Assembly (NCBI GenBank): GCA_961205875.1
Contig: OY540813.1
Coordinates: 4,559,001 to 4,623,000 of the forward strand
DNA from: Sialis fuliginosa
Taxonomy: Eukaryota > Arthropoda > Insecta > Megaloptera > Sialidae
Direction of reading: 5' to 3'
Length of the DNA stretch: 64,000 nt
Part shown: positions 44,648 to 56,170 of the stretch, in pieces
How the letters are laid out: each line of letters opens with the position of its first letter
Numbering within the stretch: the first letter of the stretch is position 1
Position numbers and translations under genes: made by a program
Notes under the pieces: generated by a model
The model's input: only the letters and a program-made list of their open reading frames with translations
What the model was told of the DNA's origin: nothing
The model's database searches: none

Positions 44648-44830
44648 AAAACTTGATTTTGTATGTAAAAACTATCAGATGTTAGGGGGGATGATACCCC
44701 AAAATAATAATTTTTTTGAAGATATCTCAAGAAAAATAAAAACTCGATTTTATGCGTAAAAACTATCAGATGTTTGGAAGGGGGGGGATAATACCCCAAA
44801 ATATTAATTTTTTGAAGATATATATTTATA
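44648..44830. repeat. Tandem duplication, ~91-bp unit
   Basis: 'taaaaactatcagatgtt' followed by a G run, 'ataccccaaaata' and 'ttttttgaagatat' appears at about 44665 and 44756. The G runs differ in length (6 versus 8). Confidence 0.88.
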
Positions 44831-44944
44831 GGTCACCACAACGTTTGTTGAAAAATATTCCTTTACAAAGATTTATCTCAATTTACTTTAAAAAATCGTC
44901 ATTTGTTTTTAAACAACTGCATTTATTTTGGTATTTTTTGTATA

Positions 44945-45290
44945 TAGTGTATTCCAAGTTGATTAAGCCATACGAAATTTAACATGGGGACAATTAGAAG
45001 TGTTGTAGTAATCTTTGATCGAATTTAACGATGTGTGATTGGTGCATTTTGAAATGCCGCCACAAAATTTAGTAAAATTGTCATTAGTATTAATTTCATT
45101 AATGTATTTTATTCTTTATTAAAGTTGAAAACAAAATACTGTTATTAATTTAAAATTTATCAGTTAGTTTCGAGGCGGCATTTCAAAATGCACCAATCAC
45201 ACATCGTTACATTTGACCAAAGGTTACTACAACATTTCTAATTGTCCCCATGTTAAATTTCCTATGTCTTAATCAACTTGGAATACACTG
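44945..45290. mobile_element. Palindromic MITE, Tc1/mariner-like
   Basis: Arms of about 117 bp (from 44945 and back from 45290) are reverse complements with few differences; paired positions add to 90235. The right end is CAGTGTATTCCAAGTTGATT when inverted; the left end has T for the first C. TA lies on both outer sides, the Tc1/mariner duplication. The spacer is about 110 bp and A+T-rich. Confidence 0.85.
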
Positions 45291-45299
45291 TATGTAAAT

Positions 45300-45350
45300 A
45301 CTTTAGCACGAGGAAGCACTATACATTTAATTAGCAGATGTTTTTTTAAA
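45300..45350 (-). repeat. Family B fragment
   Basis: 'tagcacgaggaagcactata', then 'catttaattagcagatg'. It lies just after the palindromic MITE at 44945-45290; 44850-44930 ('ctttacaaagatttatctca') is another B block just before it, so the MITE has probably inserted into a B copy. Confidence 0.7.
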
Positions 45351-46000
45351 AATTTTATCATATTTTTTAAACTAAATTAAATTAGGTCAAGAAGTAAAAT
45401 ATTCAGTTCAAAAGAAAGATAAATTAATTATTTACTCAACTAGAAGAAACAGTGCCTCTAGACACCTTAACTTTATTAAAACTTTCAAAAAAAAAATCCT
45501 GAATAACTTCATCCAACCAATTGTAATTTAAAAGTACACCTCTTGTTATTATTTACCAAAACAATAGACGTATACATGTATACAGTACACCAAATGAATG
45601 GAGGGGGGGGGGGTAGTGGGGAGTAGGTAGGTAGGTGGGAGAGTACAAAGTACAGAAGTTTCGACCCTCGCGGTGTGTTTTCACCCTAGCGCAAACAAGA
45701 GATCCCTTGATTTTTCACGGCTCATGTACATTTTCATCGCCAAGGGAGTTTACCCTACACAATTTATAGGAAATAGAAGAAACCGTTTACCGCTTGTCAC
45801 GTGTATGTGAGTGAGATGGAAACTAAAGACCAAACCACCGAGATAATATTGTGTTGGGTCACTCAACAAACTCTATTTAGTATAATTACAAACTTTGATT
45901 AACTGCTAGTGCAAAAAAACATAATTGGTATATGGTATATATAAATAAACTTTTTGATTTCATGAGACAGTTTGTGAACTAAATGTATTATATTGTAGAT
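45351..46000. other. Spacer with G run and unique GC-richer patch
   Basis: A G run at 45602-45613 is followed by 'agtaggtaggtaggtggg'. 45655-45850 is GC-richer and unique ('tcgaccctcgcggtgtg') and includes an E-box CACGTG at about 45799. Confidence 0.45.
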
Positions 46001-46360
46001 CAGGGCTGGCCAACTCGCGGCCCGTGGCCACATATGAAGAAATGAAGTTTTTATAATGTTTATTTTAAGTTTCAAGTGTATCGGAATGACTGAGGTTGGT
46101 TTTAATTTCCCATTGATTTCTTTAAAATATTGTTCTATTTATGTGACTTAACTATTCATTTGAATTGATAATTTTGTTTTATAATATAAATAAAACCATT
46201 ATTTATTAGTAGGTATTTTAAATACTTGATACCATACAGATATATTTTGTTGTTGATTATTTTTTTTTTTAATTTACTGTGATTGAACACTTGTTTGATT
46301 TTTTTCGGTTCGTATGAGACAAATTGCAACCCTTTATCTGCGACGGGGCGAAATATTCAG
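46001..46360 (+). mobile_element. hAT-like element, family I, truncated copy
   Basis: Starts CAGGGCTGGCCAACTCGCGG and matches 59391 onwards ('tcagaatgact' type block, 'cccattgatttctttaaa', 'taaaaccattat', 'attgcaacc'). Homology ends near 46360 and no right terminus or target duplication was found. The GC-richer stretch 46360-46520 that follows is unassigned. Confidence 0.82.
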
Positions 46361-46559
46361 GGCTGACAGGGCTCTATCCAGGGAACCCGGCAAGGCAAGT
46401 CGTCAGCTTTTTTTCGGTGATATTCAAAAACATTTTCTTAGATTTCTTAGCGGGAAAGAGTTCTCCGAAAATTCTAGTCTAGGGGCCCGAGATATGATGT
46501 GGGTGTACCATGGATACTGACATCGATTTAAAAAAAAATCAACAACAAAAAAATTAGAT

Positions 46560-46790
46560 AAATATAATGGTTTTTTTTAATATTCAGTTCAAAATCCGAA
46601 AGTTTTTATTTATTTTTCAAAATATTTCAAGAACGATACAAGATACAAAAAAAATTATAGAATCTTTTTTATAGAACATTATATTTTCTACAAAAAAGGT
46701 TATTACAACTTTTGTAATAAAATATTCCCTTACAGAGATATATTACTACGAAATTTAGCACAAGAAAGCACTGTGAAAACTAGAGATAAA
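46560..46790 (-). repeat. Family B repeat, diverged copy
   Basis: 'ttttatagaacattatattt', 'ggttattacaacttttgtaa', 'aaaatattcccttacagag' and 'tttagcacaagaaagcactg' follow the 63340 order with many changes. Confidence 0.65.
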
Positions 46791-47332
46791 AAAATATTTT
46801 TAAATTAAATACTAATCTAAATATAATGACAATATTCAACTAAACAAACAATAATGTTTCTTTAAAGAACGAAAAAAACAGTACGTAAAAACAATAACGT
46901 TTTAGTCCTATAACAATATTTTGCAAGGACTATTACACCAACCCGGTAACTAAACACCCACGTCTAATAGAGAATGCAAATTAGATAACCTACAAATGAT
47001 TTTATGCCCCAGTAGACTATTCAAAAGTTCATTGTGTACATTTAATTCATTACAGTGACCACGGCTTTTATGATAGAACTGGGGGAGAAGGATTTAGGTA
47101 ATGGTCACCATTAAAATACACATTTATATTCAACTGTAATTATTTTTGCAATTAATTCTATCGATCGCTTATATTATGTTTATCTTGTCACTTTTATTTA
47201 ATTCATTTGATTTGTTTGAATGGTTTCGTAAAATAATTGTTTACACTGAAATCGGTTTAGGGCGGCGACAAAATATGAACATCATACCAGCACACATTTT
47301 TACTATTTTATTTACATTTTTATTGTATAACT

Positions 47333-48158
47333 AGCTGGGCCCACGCGGCTTCGCTCGCGTAGACTACGGAATTATTGTTTAGGATTTTTGAAAAATATAG
47401 TTTAAATAATTAAGTACAAACACGATTAGTTATTATTGTAATAATAATTTATCAATACCTAAATTACCTAACAAAAACGAATCAGAAGAAAAAAGTACAA
47501 ATAATTTGTGTTCTGTTTAAATTTAAATGTTAATTATTGAAAACAAAATAAACACAAACGATCAGCCGAGGGACTCCGAATAACAACCGAGCGTACGCGA
47601 ATCCAGTCTGATGTACTTGCTTCGATGCGGCACGACACCATACATTTAAGATATTATCTTTATAAATATATTTTAAGATATTTTCTAAACTATACGACCA
47701 AATTGGATGCTGTAAATGGCAAACTATATCTACATTAAGTACTTATGACGATGAAATCATTTATTTCGATATGGATTAATGTTTTGCAGGTCATAAGTCC
47801 ATGTAAACAAAACCCAAATATTTTATGTTTTCTTTGTAACATAAAAGCAGTCATTGTGGCTAAAATATAAAAGTTAGACATATGGTGTCGCGGACTTAAT
47901 TGAAGAACTTTTGATTCTTCACAATTCTTTATTACATTATTTTGTTCTATATTGAACGGTTTAGGCAGCGTATTACAAAACAGCGCGCCGACGGCAAAAT
48001 TTTTTCCGACTTGATTTACTATTATCGTCACTGCTTTGTTGTTATGTTACCTAACGTAAAAAAATATAGCCTATAACCTGGCCAGAGAACGTACCTATGA
48101 ATTAAAAAAAAAACTCGTAAATCGGATAAGTGGTTCTCGAGTGATAAGGTAACTAACG

Positions 48159-48204
<46 letters not shown>

Positions 48205-48240
48205 GAGACGTTGAGCTTTATATATATTAAGGATAAAGTA
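47333..48240 (+). repeat. Family D, longest copy (~910 bp)
   Basis: Starts 'ctagctgggcccacgcggct' with 'cttcgctcgcgtagactacg', passes 'ttaggcagcgtatta', 'cttgatttactattatcgtc', 'gttatgttacctaacgt' and 'gtaaatcggataagtgg', then an expanded CAGA tract, and ends 'gagctttatatatattaagg'. No RT or other protein domain is readable. It may be the tail of a non-LTR element or a Helitron-like element; class unresolved. Confidence 0.85.
48158..48205. repeat. CAGA microsatellite inside family D
   Basis: About eleven perfect CAGA/GACA units extend the short 'cagacag' tract that other family D copies carry at the same place. Confidence 0.95.
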
Positions 48241-48244
48241 TAGT

Positions 48245-48560
48245 GATCATGAAAAAATTCAAATTCGAGATTTTAACGGAATTACACGTATTGAGAGTCC
48301 CTGAATCACGTCTGTGTGTGAGTCTTAATGCTCTACAACCAAAACGGTGAGACTTATAAACATGAAATCTTAAACTTAACGTTCTTGTATATTGTAGATG
48401 TGTACTTCCTATTTTTGAAAACCATCACATAAACCGGAAACGGATGTTAACTGATGTCAATTTTTGAATTTTTCGAATTATTTTTGAAACGGTGCGCAGT
48501 AGAAAAAAATTGTTTTGAATTAAAGTTATAGAAAATACTCTTATCTATAATGTATGTTCT
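48245..48560 (+). repeat. Family G repeat, copy 2
   Basis: 'aaccggaaacggatgttaac', 'tgatgtcaatttttgaattt', 'cgaattatttttgaaacgg' and 'gtgcgcagtagaaaaaaat'. It follows directly on the family D copy ending near 48240. Confidence 0.6.
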
Positions 48561-49129
48561 GTTCATTTTTTTTCCCCAAAAAAAATCAACAGATCGTATT
48601 GAAATTTTCAGAATTGGTCAATTCTTTCCATAAAAACAGACAATTATGCTACAGTTTTCAACATCATATTTGTGTGAACGAGGCTTTTCAACATTTCAAG
48701 TATCACATTAAATTTAATTTAAAATTTTTATAAGAGTTAATTATGTTGAATAGGCTTTTATGAATGTATAATTTAAATTTTTTTAAATTAATTCGTTAGC
48801 TCTAGTTTTTAATAAAAAAAAAAATATTCTGCATATTTTAATAGTCACTATATATTTTTCTGAAGACGCCATATATTACAAATGATGAACTGTCAGATAA
48901 CTTATCAATTTTACTACCAGAGTGTCACGTGGGTTATGTTAGATTGCTCTGAGTAAAGTGTGTGTGAGAGAGAGAGAAAGCTATTCTCGTCTCATTTCAT
49001 TAGATCGGTATTGTGTTGGAAGGGGTACCCCGTAAGTTCTAATTCCGAGAATTTTAGGTCCTGTAGCTTAGAAATTATAGGAGTTCTACTGTAATACAAG
49101 TTTTTATTTAAACAAATGCTAATTTTTAT

Positions 49130-49512
49130 CAGGGCTTCGAACCGGAACTGATCCGAAAACCGGAAAAACCGTTATTTTTTGCCGGAACGAAAACCGGAAC
49201 AGAATCGAAATAAAAATATCGGTTTTTACGGTTCAGTACATGTTAAAATACGCGCGTTAACATGATCTTCTTTCCTACTTCAATTGTTGTGCGGACTATC
49301 ATACAAGTACCATAAAATATTCTAAATTATGGTAGACAAATTTTTTTTAATATAAATAATTTTTTTGTTTTAATTAATCACTCGGAGCTGAACCGAAAAC
49401 CGAAAAAACCGTTATTTTTTGCAGAACGAAAACCGGAACCGAACCGAAATATATTTTTTTACTCGAACCGGAACGAAAACCGAAACGAAAAAAATAACGG
49501 TTCGAAGCACTG
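49130..49512 (+). mobile_element. hAT-like MITE, family H copy 2
   Basis: Same family and orientation as 30100-30461, including the shared interior 'gttaaaatacgcgcgttaac'. The 8-mer ATTTTTAT occurs perfectly on both sides (49122-49129 and 49513-49520). The right end has one terminal change (GCACTG for GCCCTG). It is about 20 bp longer than copy 1. Confidence 0.92.
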
Positions 49513-49969
49513 ATTTTTATTAATAACACGAATAGAGAGCCCCCGCTCTCTTAACTACGCCACTGCTTCCTTCACCCTTCAACCAGAAAATCCCATAGCT
49601 TTACAAGTAAGATATCTAATACTACCCCTCTATCTACAATCCCTGTTTAAAAACCACTCCTACAAAGCAACGTGTACAAATATCTCCCAGCAAGAAATCA
49701 AGTACAAGTTACGACGACACCCCGCATAAGTCAATGGGACAACATAAATTCTAACAAGGCGCTAACGACGTACTTTATGCATTATATAATTTTAATTATT
49801 TTTGTTACCAACAAACACCGGCACCAGAAAACACAAATACATACGTGCATAAATTAATTTAATGCAGAATCAACTGCGAAATATTGTTAAATGCGAACGT
49901 CCCATGGTGAGAACATTCCAACAAATTCAATTTAAATGTGTGTGTGGGTATTTATGTATGTGTGTCTGT

Positions 49970-50388
49970 CAGGGGCGTACGCAGAATTTTTTTTGGGGGG
50001 GGGGGGGAGTGATCCGTTCAAATTTTGCATAAGATTAAGAAATTGATGAGAGAATAATGCCGCTAACGTGTATATTTTTTATCATGTTACCTAATGCTTT
50101 ATATAAATGATTTTTAATGTAATGCTAACTTTTCAACTGAACAAAAATTTTCACAGATACATAAACTGCTTATAAAATGATATTCAGTCGAGAGAAATCG
50201 CGCCATATTTAAATATTTCCATGTACGATTTCGAAGCTTGGACTATAAAATATTCGTGTCAAACATACTTTGTTAAAATCATGAAACTTATCATTTCTAC
50301 CTTTAAGAACTTATACTGAAAGACTTAAGAAATCTCGCAATTTTTTTCACTTTTGAACCCCCCAAAAAAACCCTTGCGTACGCCCCTG
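49970..50388. mobile_element. hAT-like MITE with CAGGGGCGTACGCA ends
   Basis: The left end CAGGGGCGTACGCAGAATTT and the inverse of the right end, CAGGGGCGTACGCAAGG, form the terminal inverted repeat, followed inward by a G run and a C run (49995-50008 and 50358-50363). The 8-mer GTGTCTGT is repeated exactly at 49962-49969 and 50389-50396. No transposase frame is present. Confidence 0.92.
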
Positions 50389-50739
50389 GTGTCTGTGTGA
50401 ATGTGTTGTAGAGTACGGATTTATGTATTAACAGGGGTATTAAAGTATTCCAAATACATACACGGTCACTTCTCGCGCAATGAAAAGCGTCTATGGAGTT
50501 GAACGAATACAAAAGGTCGAAAAAAATAGTATTTATGTATAGTGGTAGATATAGATCACGTAGTGGTAAGTTTTTTTTTAATATAATATAATATAAATTT
50601 TTATTAAATGGAGAGGTTGGGATAATAATTTATTGTAGACATTAAATACAGTTTTATGAATGGCTGGATATACATAATATATAAGATAGGTATGGTTTAA
50701 TTCTCATTATTTATTTTAGTTTTTATTACCATACAAGCT

Positions 50740-51019
50740 GTGCTCGTTTAAATATAAAAGTTAGATATATAGTATCGCGGAGTTTATTTTAGATCTTTTT
50801 ATTCTTCATAATTCTTTACTATTGTTAATTATTTAATTGTTTAGGCAGCGTATTGCGACTTGATTTACTATTATCGTCACTGCTTATTGCTTATGTTACC
50901 TAACGTAACAAAATATGTACTAAAACCTGGGTAAAGAACATATCTATGAACTAAAAACAAAAACACGTAAATCAGATAAGTGGTTCTCGATTGATAAACA
51001 CACTAACGGGCAGACAGAC
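50740..51019 (+). repeat. Family D, middle-to-right fragment
   Basis: 'aaaagttagatatatagtat', 'ttaggcagcgtattgcg', 'atgttacctaacgtaac', 'cacgtaaatcagataagtgg' and 'gggcagacagacgg'. It is cut at its right end by the element starting near 51020. Confidence 0.82.
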
Positions 51020-51556
51020 GGGTCGAGCGGGGTAAATATGAAACACCAAAAAAATGGGGTAAAAGTGAAACAAGCTTGCAATTAAAAAATTAATTTGTTT
51101 ATAGGAGAATTATAAAAACTGACATCATAATTAAAGGTTTGTTAAAGCGACCTGAAAATATGAATCGCCTAATAAGTGATGTGTCACCCCTACAGATTTC
51201 CCTGTTAGTCGATGTCAAAACGTGTGAATTAAATTTTAATTCTTTGCACATAACTTTATGTATAGCTCAGATATTAATTAAAGTTACAATTTCACATTGA
51301 TATGCCACGAAGAAGGTAAATCAAAGTAGCTTTTCTTTTAATTTTTCGAGAAATTTTTTCCACTAGAGGCTTGTTTCACTTTTTCCCAAATTACACACTT
51401 TTTTCATTTTTAAAGTCCGTGTTGTATTGTACAGTTCAAATGGTGTAAGTATTTAAAATGGTTATTCATAAGCGCATCTAGTAGAAAAATTAAAATATGA
51501 ATTTGTATCGTTAACTGTCAAAAAACATGAAATATTTGTATTTTACCCGTTGACCC
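51020..51556. mobile_element. Element with nested GGGGTAAA...GAAAC inverted repeats
   Basis: The outer pair is 'gcggggtaaatatgaaac' near 51027 and 'gtattttacccgttgac' near 51538. The inner pair is GGGTAAAAGTGAAACAAGC (51058-51076) and GCTTGTTTCACTTTTTCCC (51369-51387). It begins where a family D copy stops at about 51019. No coding frame. Confidence 0.65.
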
Positions 51557-51934
51557 TAGATGTATGAAAATTTAAATATAATTTATAAAAGTAAAAGTAT
51601 TTGTCCTCACTCACTCACTTACTCTCTCACTCATCAACTCCCAGCACAAACCCTTGGACCTTATATTATAGAAACGTGAAATTTTAAGATAAACCTAAGC
51701 GTCTACTAACAAGGGAACTTTTTCAAGTGCCATATTTGTATCAACTTTGTATATAGTTAAAGAGATCAGGGTTAGTAAGAAAAAGTTATCTTAGCTACGG
51801 TGACCTAAATTAATAAAATACTATAACCGTAAATTATAGAATTTTGTATTCCATGGCTTATAGTACTGTTTTTATATATCTAAATGACAGTTTTATTCTG
51901 TGACAATTGGAAACAAAACACGACTTGATAAAGA

Positions 51935-52085
51935 TTTTTTTAGTTTTTTGATGTTAAATCTTAGGTTTTTTTAGGTGCCACGATACTGCACAGAAAAATT
52001 ATCTAACTATTGGTGAAAACCGTTTTGAAATCGGTTCAGTAATTCCCGAGTCTATAAGCCTCATACATTTTTATATATAGATATT
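51935..52085 (-). repeat. Inverted copy of the 11.5-kb repeat
   Basis: 'gatgttaaatcttagg', 'gcacagaaaaattatctaac', 'tattggtgaaaaccg', 'gaaatcggttcagtaattcc' and 'gagtctataagcctcatac' are the reverse of 11515-11650. Confidence 0.8.
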
Positions 52086-52714
52086 CATTAATTAATTCGC
52101 CTGTGTTTGAATAACAATTTCATAAATTAAAAATGATTTTCAAACTACCTACTAATTAATTATACGATTTCGACTTAACTCTTTTTCAGTAAAAATAATC
52201 TTTTTTCATAAAATACAACTATTTCGATGGATTGTGTTCGATAAAAATATTCCACAAAGCGTACGTTTCTCAACGGTTTCTTTCAACCTCCCCTGGCGGT
52301 TGTGCAATTGGCACCGAATCGCAATAAATACATCCGAATTTAGAACGTGAGAGAGCCTTGGGTACAGCATACACATACAGGAGCGTTTGTAGGACTTTTT
52401 TTTGTAAAATTGGAGTACCAGAAAAATTTAATCCTATTACGAAATACTGTACAAAATTATATCAATAACACTGTTATAAATTTTAAAAATAGGGTTCGGT
52501 TTCGGTTATTATAAAATGTTTTATTTGTCGTTAAAATTATTGTTTATAATAATAATAACATTTTTTTATTGTTTATATAGTGAGTTATGATTTTCATTCG
52601 TATTTTCTTATCTGTAATTTATTAAATTTGAATTTTAACCATGAAATTCAACAAAAAAATTTTGTATTTTCAATTTATTATAGAAATCAACTTTAACATA
52701 TTTTTTTTTTAATT

Positions 52715-52860
52715 ATAGCTTACACCTTTATCTTTAAATCTATTACTTACTCTCAATTTATTATCCTATTATAAACAAATTAAAATAGATAAATCGATAG
52801 CGTAACTTAAGTTAAATAGTTAATAACTCAGTTGGCGCAATCCCACAGAAATTAAACTGG
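52715..52860 (+). repeat. Family P repeat, single diverged copy
   Basis: 'tagcttacacctttatcttt', 'aaacaaattaaaatagat' and 'aatagttaataactcagttg' with 'gcgcaatccca' match 24229-24385. It directly precedes the family F copy at 52866. Confidence 0.75.
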
Positions 52861-52865
52861 TTTTT

Positions 52866-53496
52866 ACTTCCATGTTCTGAAAGAAATGGAAGTATTGTAA
52901 TACCGTCGAAAAATCGCGTTCGAGATAAGAGCTGATTTTGATTGTACTATCTTCAAAACGTAAAGAAGAGTTAATTTCTTCATGGCGACTGTGCGTGTGT
53001 CTGGATGTAGAATTTTCTTTCGTTCACGATAACTACTTTAAAAATGCACCGATCTGAATTATTTTTAGGGAAAATATTTGTCTCAGTGAGTACTCTAGAC
53101 CTATTGATTTTGGTGCTATTCGGATAAGGGTGCGAGTATTATCTCACTAATTTTGATAAAACTTGGCACATTTGCAGTTCAATTGAAACTAAGGGATATT
53201 TATTATTTGTACGTGCCTAAACAGCCATTGAAGGGGTGAAAAATATCCTCAAAATTTGAATTTAAAATACTAATTAATACGTCACTAATTCTTGTTGCCT
53301 TGGAAACAAATACAACTAAATTCAAACTGTCAAATTATTTATTATTATATTTTTTTGACATTAGAAATCTAATATTTATAATACAAAGGCGAGTTTTATT
53401 TCTGACAAATCTCATTGAAATTTTTCATATATTAAAAATTATTTAAAAAGATATTAAAGAACATGGAAGTCATGTATGGTTCTCCATACCGATATT
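52866..53496 (+). repeat. Family F, second long copy
   Basis: Close match to 43677-44340 along its whole length. Here the outer motif is a clean inverted pair, ACTTCCATGTTC at 52866 and GAACATGGAAGT at 53459-53470, suggesting a terminal inverted repeat. A further 26 bp after it are also shared between copies. Confidence 0.9.
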
Positions 53497-54205
53497 TAAT
53501 TTCACTTTTGAACCTTTAAGATACAAACTGGTATGAGACAGACCTGGACAAACACACACACCCACATATGAATATACATTATACTCGAATGTATACGTAG
53601 GGAATCAATGGTTTCAAGTGCTTGGATTCAAACGGTTAGACGTCATGTTTATGGGACAGGAATTCATTTGCGTTTTCTCTACGGTTATAAATATGTCTGG
53701 CTTTTCAATTATACTATAATTTAAACATAAATATCTACGTGTACACTCTACATGTATGCATTTTAACTCTGTTGGTAGTTTATACAAGCTGTAGTAAAAT
53801 ACATCACATGTAAAATACATATATTATTAATCTGTATTCTGAATATCAAATTTGACTGGGGAAAATTAACACGTATTTCTTATTACTTTGCAAATTGGAT
53901 AATTTTTAAAATAAATTGTAAATTGTGCTTAAGTACCTATATAATAGATACTTTTTTTCCAAAATAAAGCCGAAAAAAATTATTTTTCTATTCAAATTAA
54001 AAAAATTATCAATCAACTCATTCATTATTCAGACCTCAGTAAACAAACTGAAACAAACCAATAACGATTCAGCATTTTGACGTGTAGCATGTTTTCTGAC
54101 GTCAAAGATGTGCCAGACGCGTTTATTATTAAAATACTGACTTATTTCACGTAAAAAACACTTGACTGTATATATTATATACAATACTGCTAAATACCCT
54201 ATTGA

Positions 54206-54377
54206 CAGTGGCGTACCATAGGTTTCTGCCACCCAAGGCAGAGGGTAAATTTGCCACCTCTCCCCACTACACCATATGCTTTTTTTACAATATATGCCTG
54301 TTTTTTCGTTTCTACCTCAAATTTACCGCCCGGGGTGAGCGCCCCCTTGCCCCCCCCCCCCCTGTTGTACGCTACTC
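54206..54377. mobile_element. Small hAT-like MITE with CAGTGGCGTAC ends
   Basis: The left end CAGTGGCGTACCATAGG pairs with CCTGTTGTACGCTACTC at the right. Flanks CCTATTGA and CCTATTAC share 6 of 8 bases. A C run (about 54348-54362) lies near the right end, like the G/C runs in the element at 49970. The 86-codon + frame covering it is incidental. Confidence 0.7.
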
Positions 54378-55374
54378 CCTATTACATAATATAAGATTAA
54401 CAAAGAAAAGGGGTACCTTTCTCATGTTAAATTGTGTTTTTTTATTTAGAAGGATTCAGTAATAAATATCGGTTCAGAACAAATTATTTTAATTTTTTTA
54501 CTTTTTGTTATTTAAAAAGTACGTACAATAAATAAAAGATTGAAATGTAAAAATAAAATACTGTCTGCAACTTGTGTATGTAAAATAAATCGTGAAAAAA
54601 GAAAACAGTTTAATTAAAAAATAAAAACATTAATTACTCTTTTTACCTCGTCTACTTTAAACATTGTACAGAAACGTCAGTTGCAAAAACGATCACAAGT
54701 GAATTTATTGTTGTTTGTGATTTAAGACAAACGACTATTTATTTATGTCTATGTTCCATTTAAATGTTGGTATTTTACAATTTAAAGAACAATATAGTAG
54801 AACGAAAACATTTTTTTATTGATTTGTTAAAGAAGTTGTTCAAATGGTAAAAAGATTTATTATAAAGAAATTGTAGGAAAACAAAAGAAACACTTAAGTT
54901 AAGTATGTTTTAAAAACAACCATTTTCTGACTTGTTTATGTTGTAAAGTTTTCAAAATAATGTTATTTTACATTATATAAAAGATAGCATTTAATACTAT
55001 ATATAATTAATTTATAGATATATTATATACATATATATACCTAAATAATTTATACTTATCCATAATCATTACGTGAATATTAATATAAATTAATTTCATA
55101 TAATATTTGAGTAATAGGAAATAGAAACAATAATACTACAATTTATTGTTTAGAATTTAGCAACCGTAACAGTAAAATAGATTACATCAAAATATATGTA
55201 ATTTAAATCAATGTCAATTTTATTATTAGATATTCAGATTATTGTTCAAAATTGAACCAATGATTGTTTTAAATACAAACAAATTATATTAAGTAACTAA
55301 ATTAAATTATCGAGGAAATCTGTCTCTAAGGTTTCATTTTTATCAAGTTTTTATTTAATATTATGTACTTATAT
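54378..55374. other. A+T-rich spacer, nothing recognised
   Basis: Long A+T-rich stretch with no frame, inverted repeat or family match. Confidence 0.55.
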
Positions 55375-56170
55375 TTTTAGGGTTCCGTATTTCAAAATAA
55401 AAAAACAGAACCCTTATAGGATCTTTTTGTTTTCTGACTGCCTATCCGTCAAGACCCATTTTTTTAGGAACGGCTAGAGGTATCAAGTTGAAATTAATAC
55501 CAAATACTAAGGTAAATAGCTTCATAGTCCTGTAAAAAAATTCAATTTTCTAACTCAACACAATAAAAATATACGATCTTTCGATATCAGAGCACCCCCC
55601 TCCCTCTATTTTCTAAGCTATCGATAGAAAAAATTTGAGAATGTAGATTTTAATCAGTACTTTCAATGAAAATTATAACGAATACTGTCAAAAAAAATTT
55701 GGATCCCCCTCCCATAGACTGAAAAGTGAACTCACATTTTTTTTCACTTACACACCCACGGAACCAGTGGCACCGGAGCCGGGGGAGGCAATGACTACTT
55801 TTTACCCCTCCCCAAAAAAAAATTAGAGCCTGCAATTATAAAAATCTGTTTTCAGTAATTTTTGTAAACTGTTGTTAAGCTCAAAAACAAAATATAAAAT
55901 ATAACCAGGAATCTAGTCAGAGACAAAGAAAAATAAAAAAAATTTAGTACGTTTTTCTCATTAATATGTGTTTTCCCTCATTCCTGTATTTCTATTTCTA
56001 TTTATTTTTATTTTTTTTAACAAATAATATGATATTAATCAAGCTAAAGAAAATTAGGTCAGCTTAATTTTTGAGGTACGTACTGCCCCTCCCTCAGAAA
56101 AAAATAGGTTCCGACGCCACTGTACGGAACCCTATCATGTGCGTGCCCAACACGCACTTGGCCGTTCTTT
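55375..56170 (+). repeat. Family E repeat interrupted by a hAT-like element
   Basis: Begins with 'agggttccgtatttc' and an inverted 'gaacccttataggatc', and ends with 'tacggaaccctatcatg' and 'acacgcacttggccg'. This resembles a repeat I recall as widespread in Lepidoptera. The interior 55765-56122 is a later insertion. No coding capacity is seen. Confidence 0.85.
55765..56122. mobile_element. hAT-like MITE nested in a family E repeat
   Basis: Ends are CAGTGGCACCGGAGCC and, inverted, CAGTGGCGTCGGAACC. Flanking 8-mers CACGGAAC (55757-55764) and TACGGAAC (56123-56130) agree at 7 of 8. The target is the conserved 'tacggaaccct' block of family E, whose sequence resumes at 56123. An uninterrupted equivalent is near 42270. 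No transposase is present. Confidence 0.85.

Noticed and set aside
50303..50512. 69-codon minus frame across the end of the CAGGGGCGTACGCA element
   Set aside because: It runs from flanking DNA into the element end, so it is a junction artefact.
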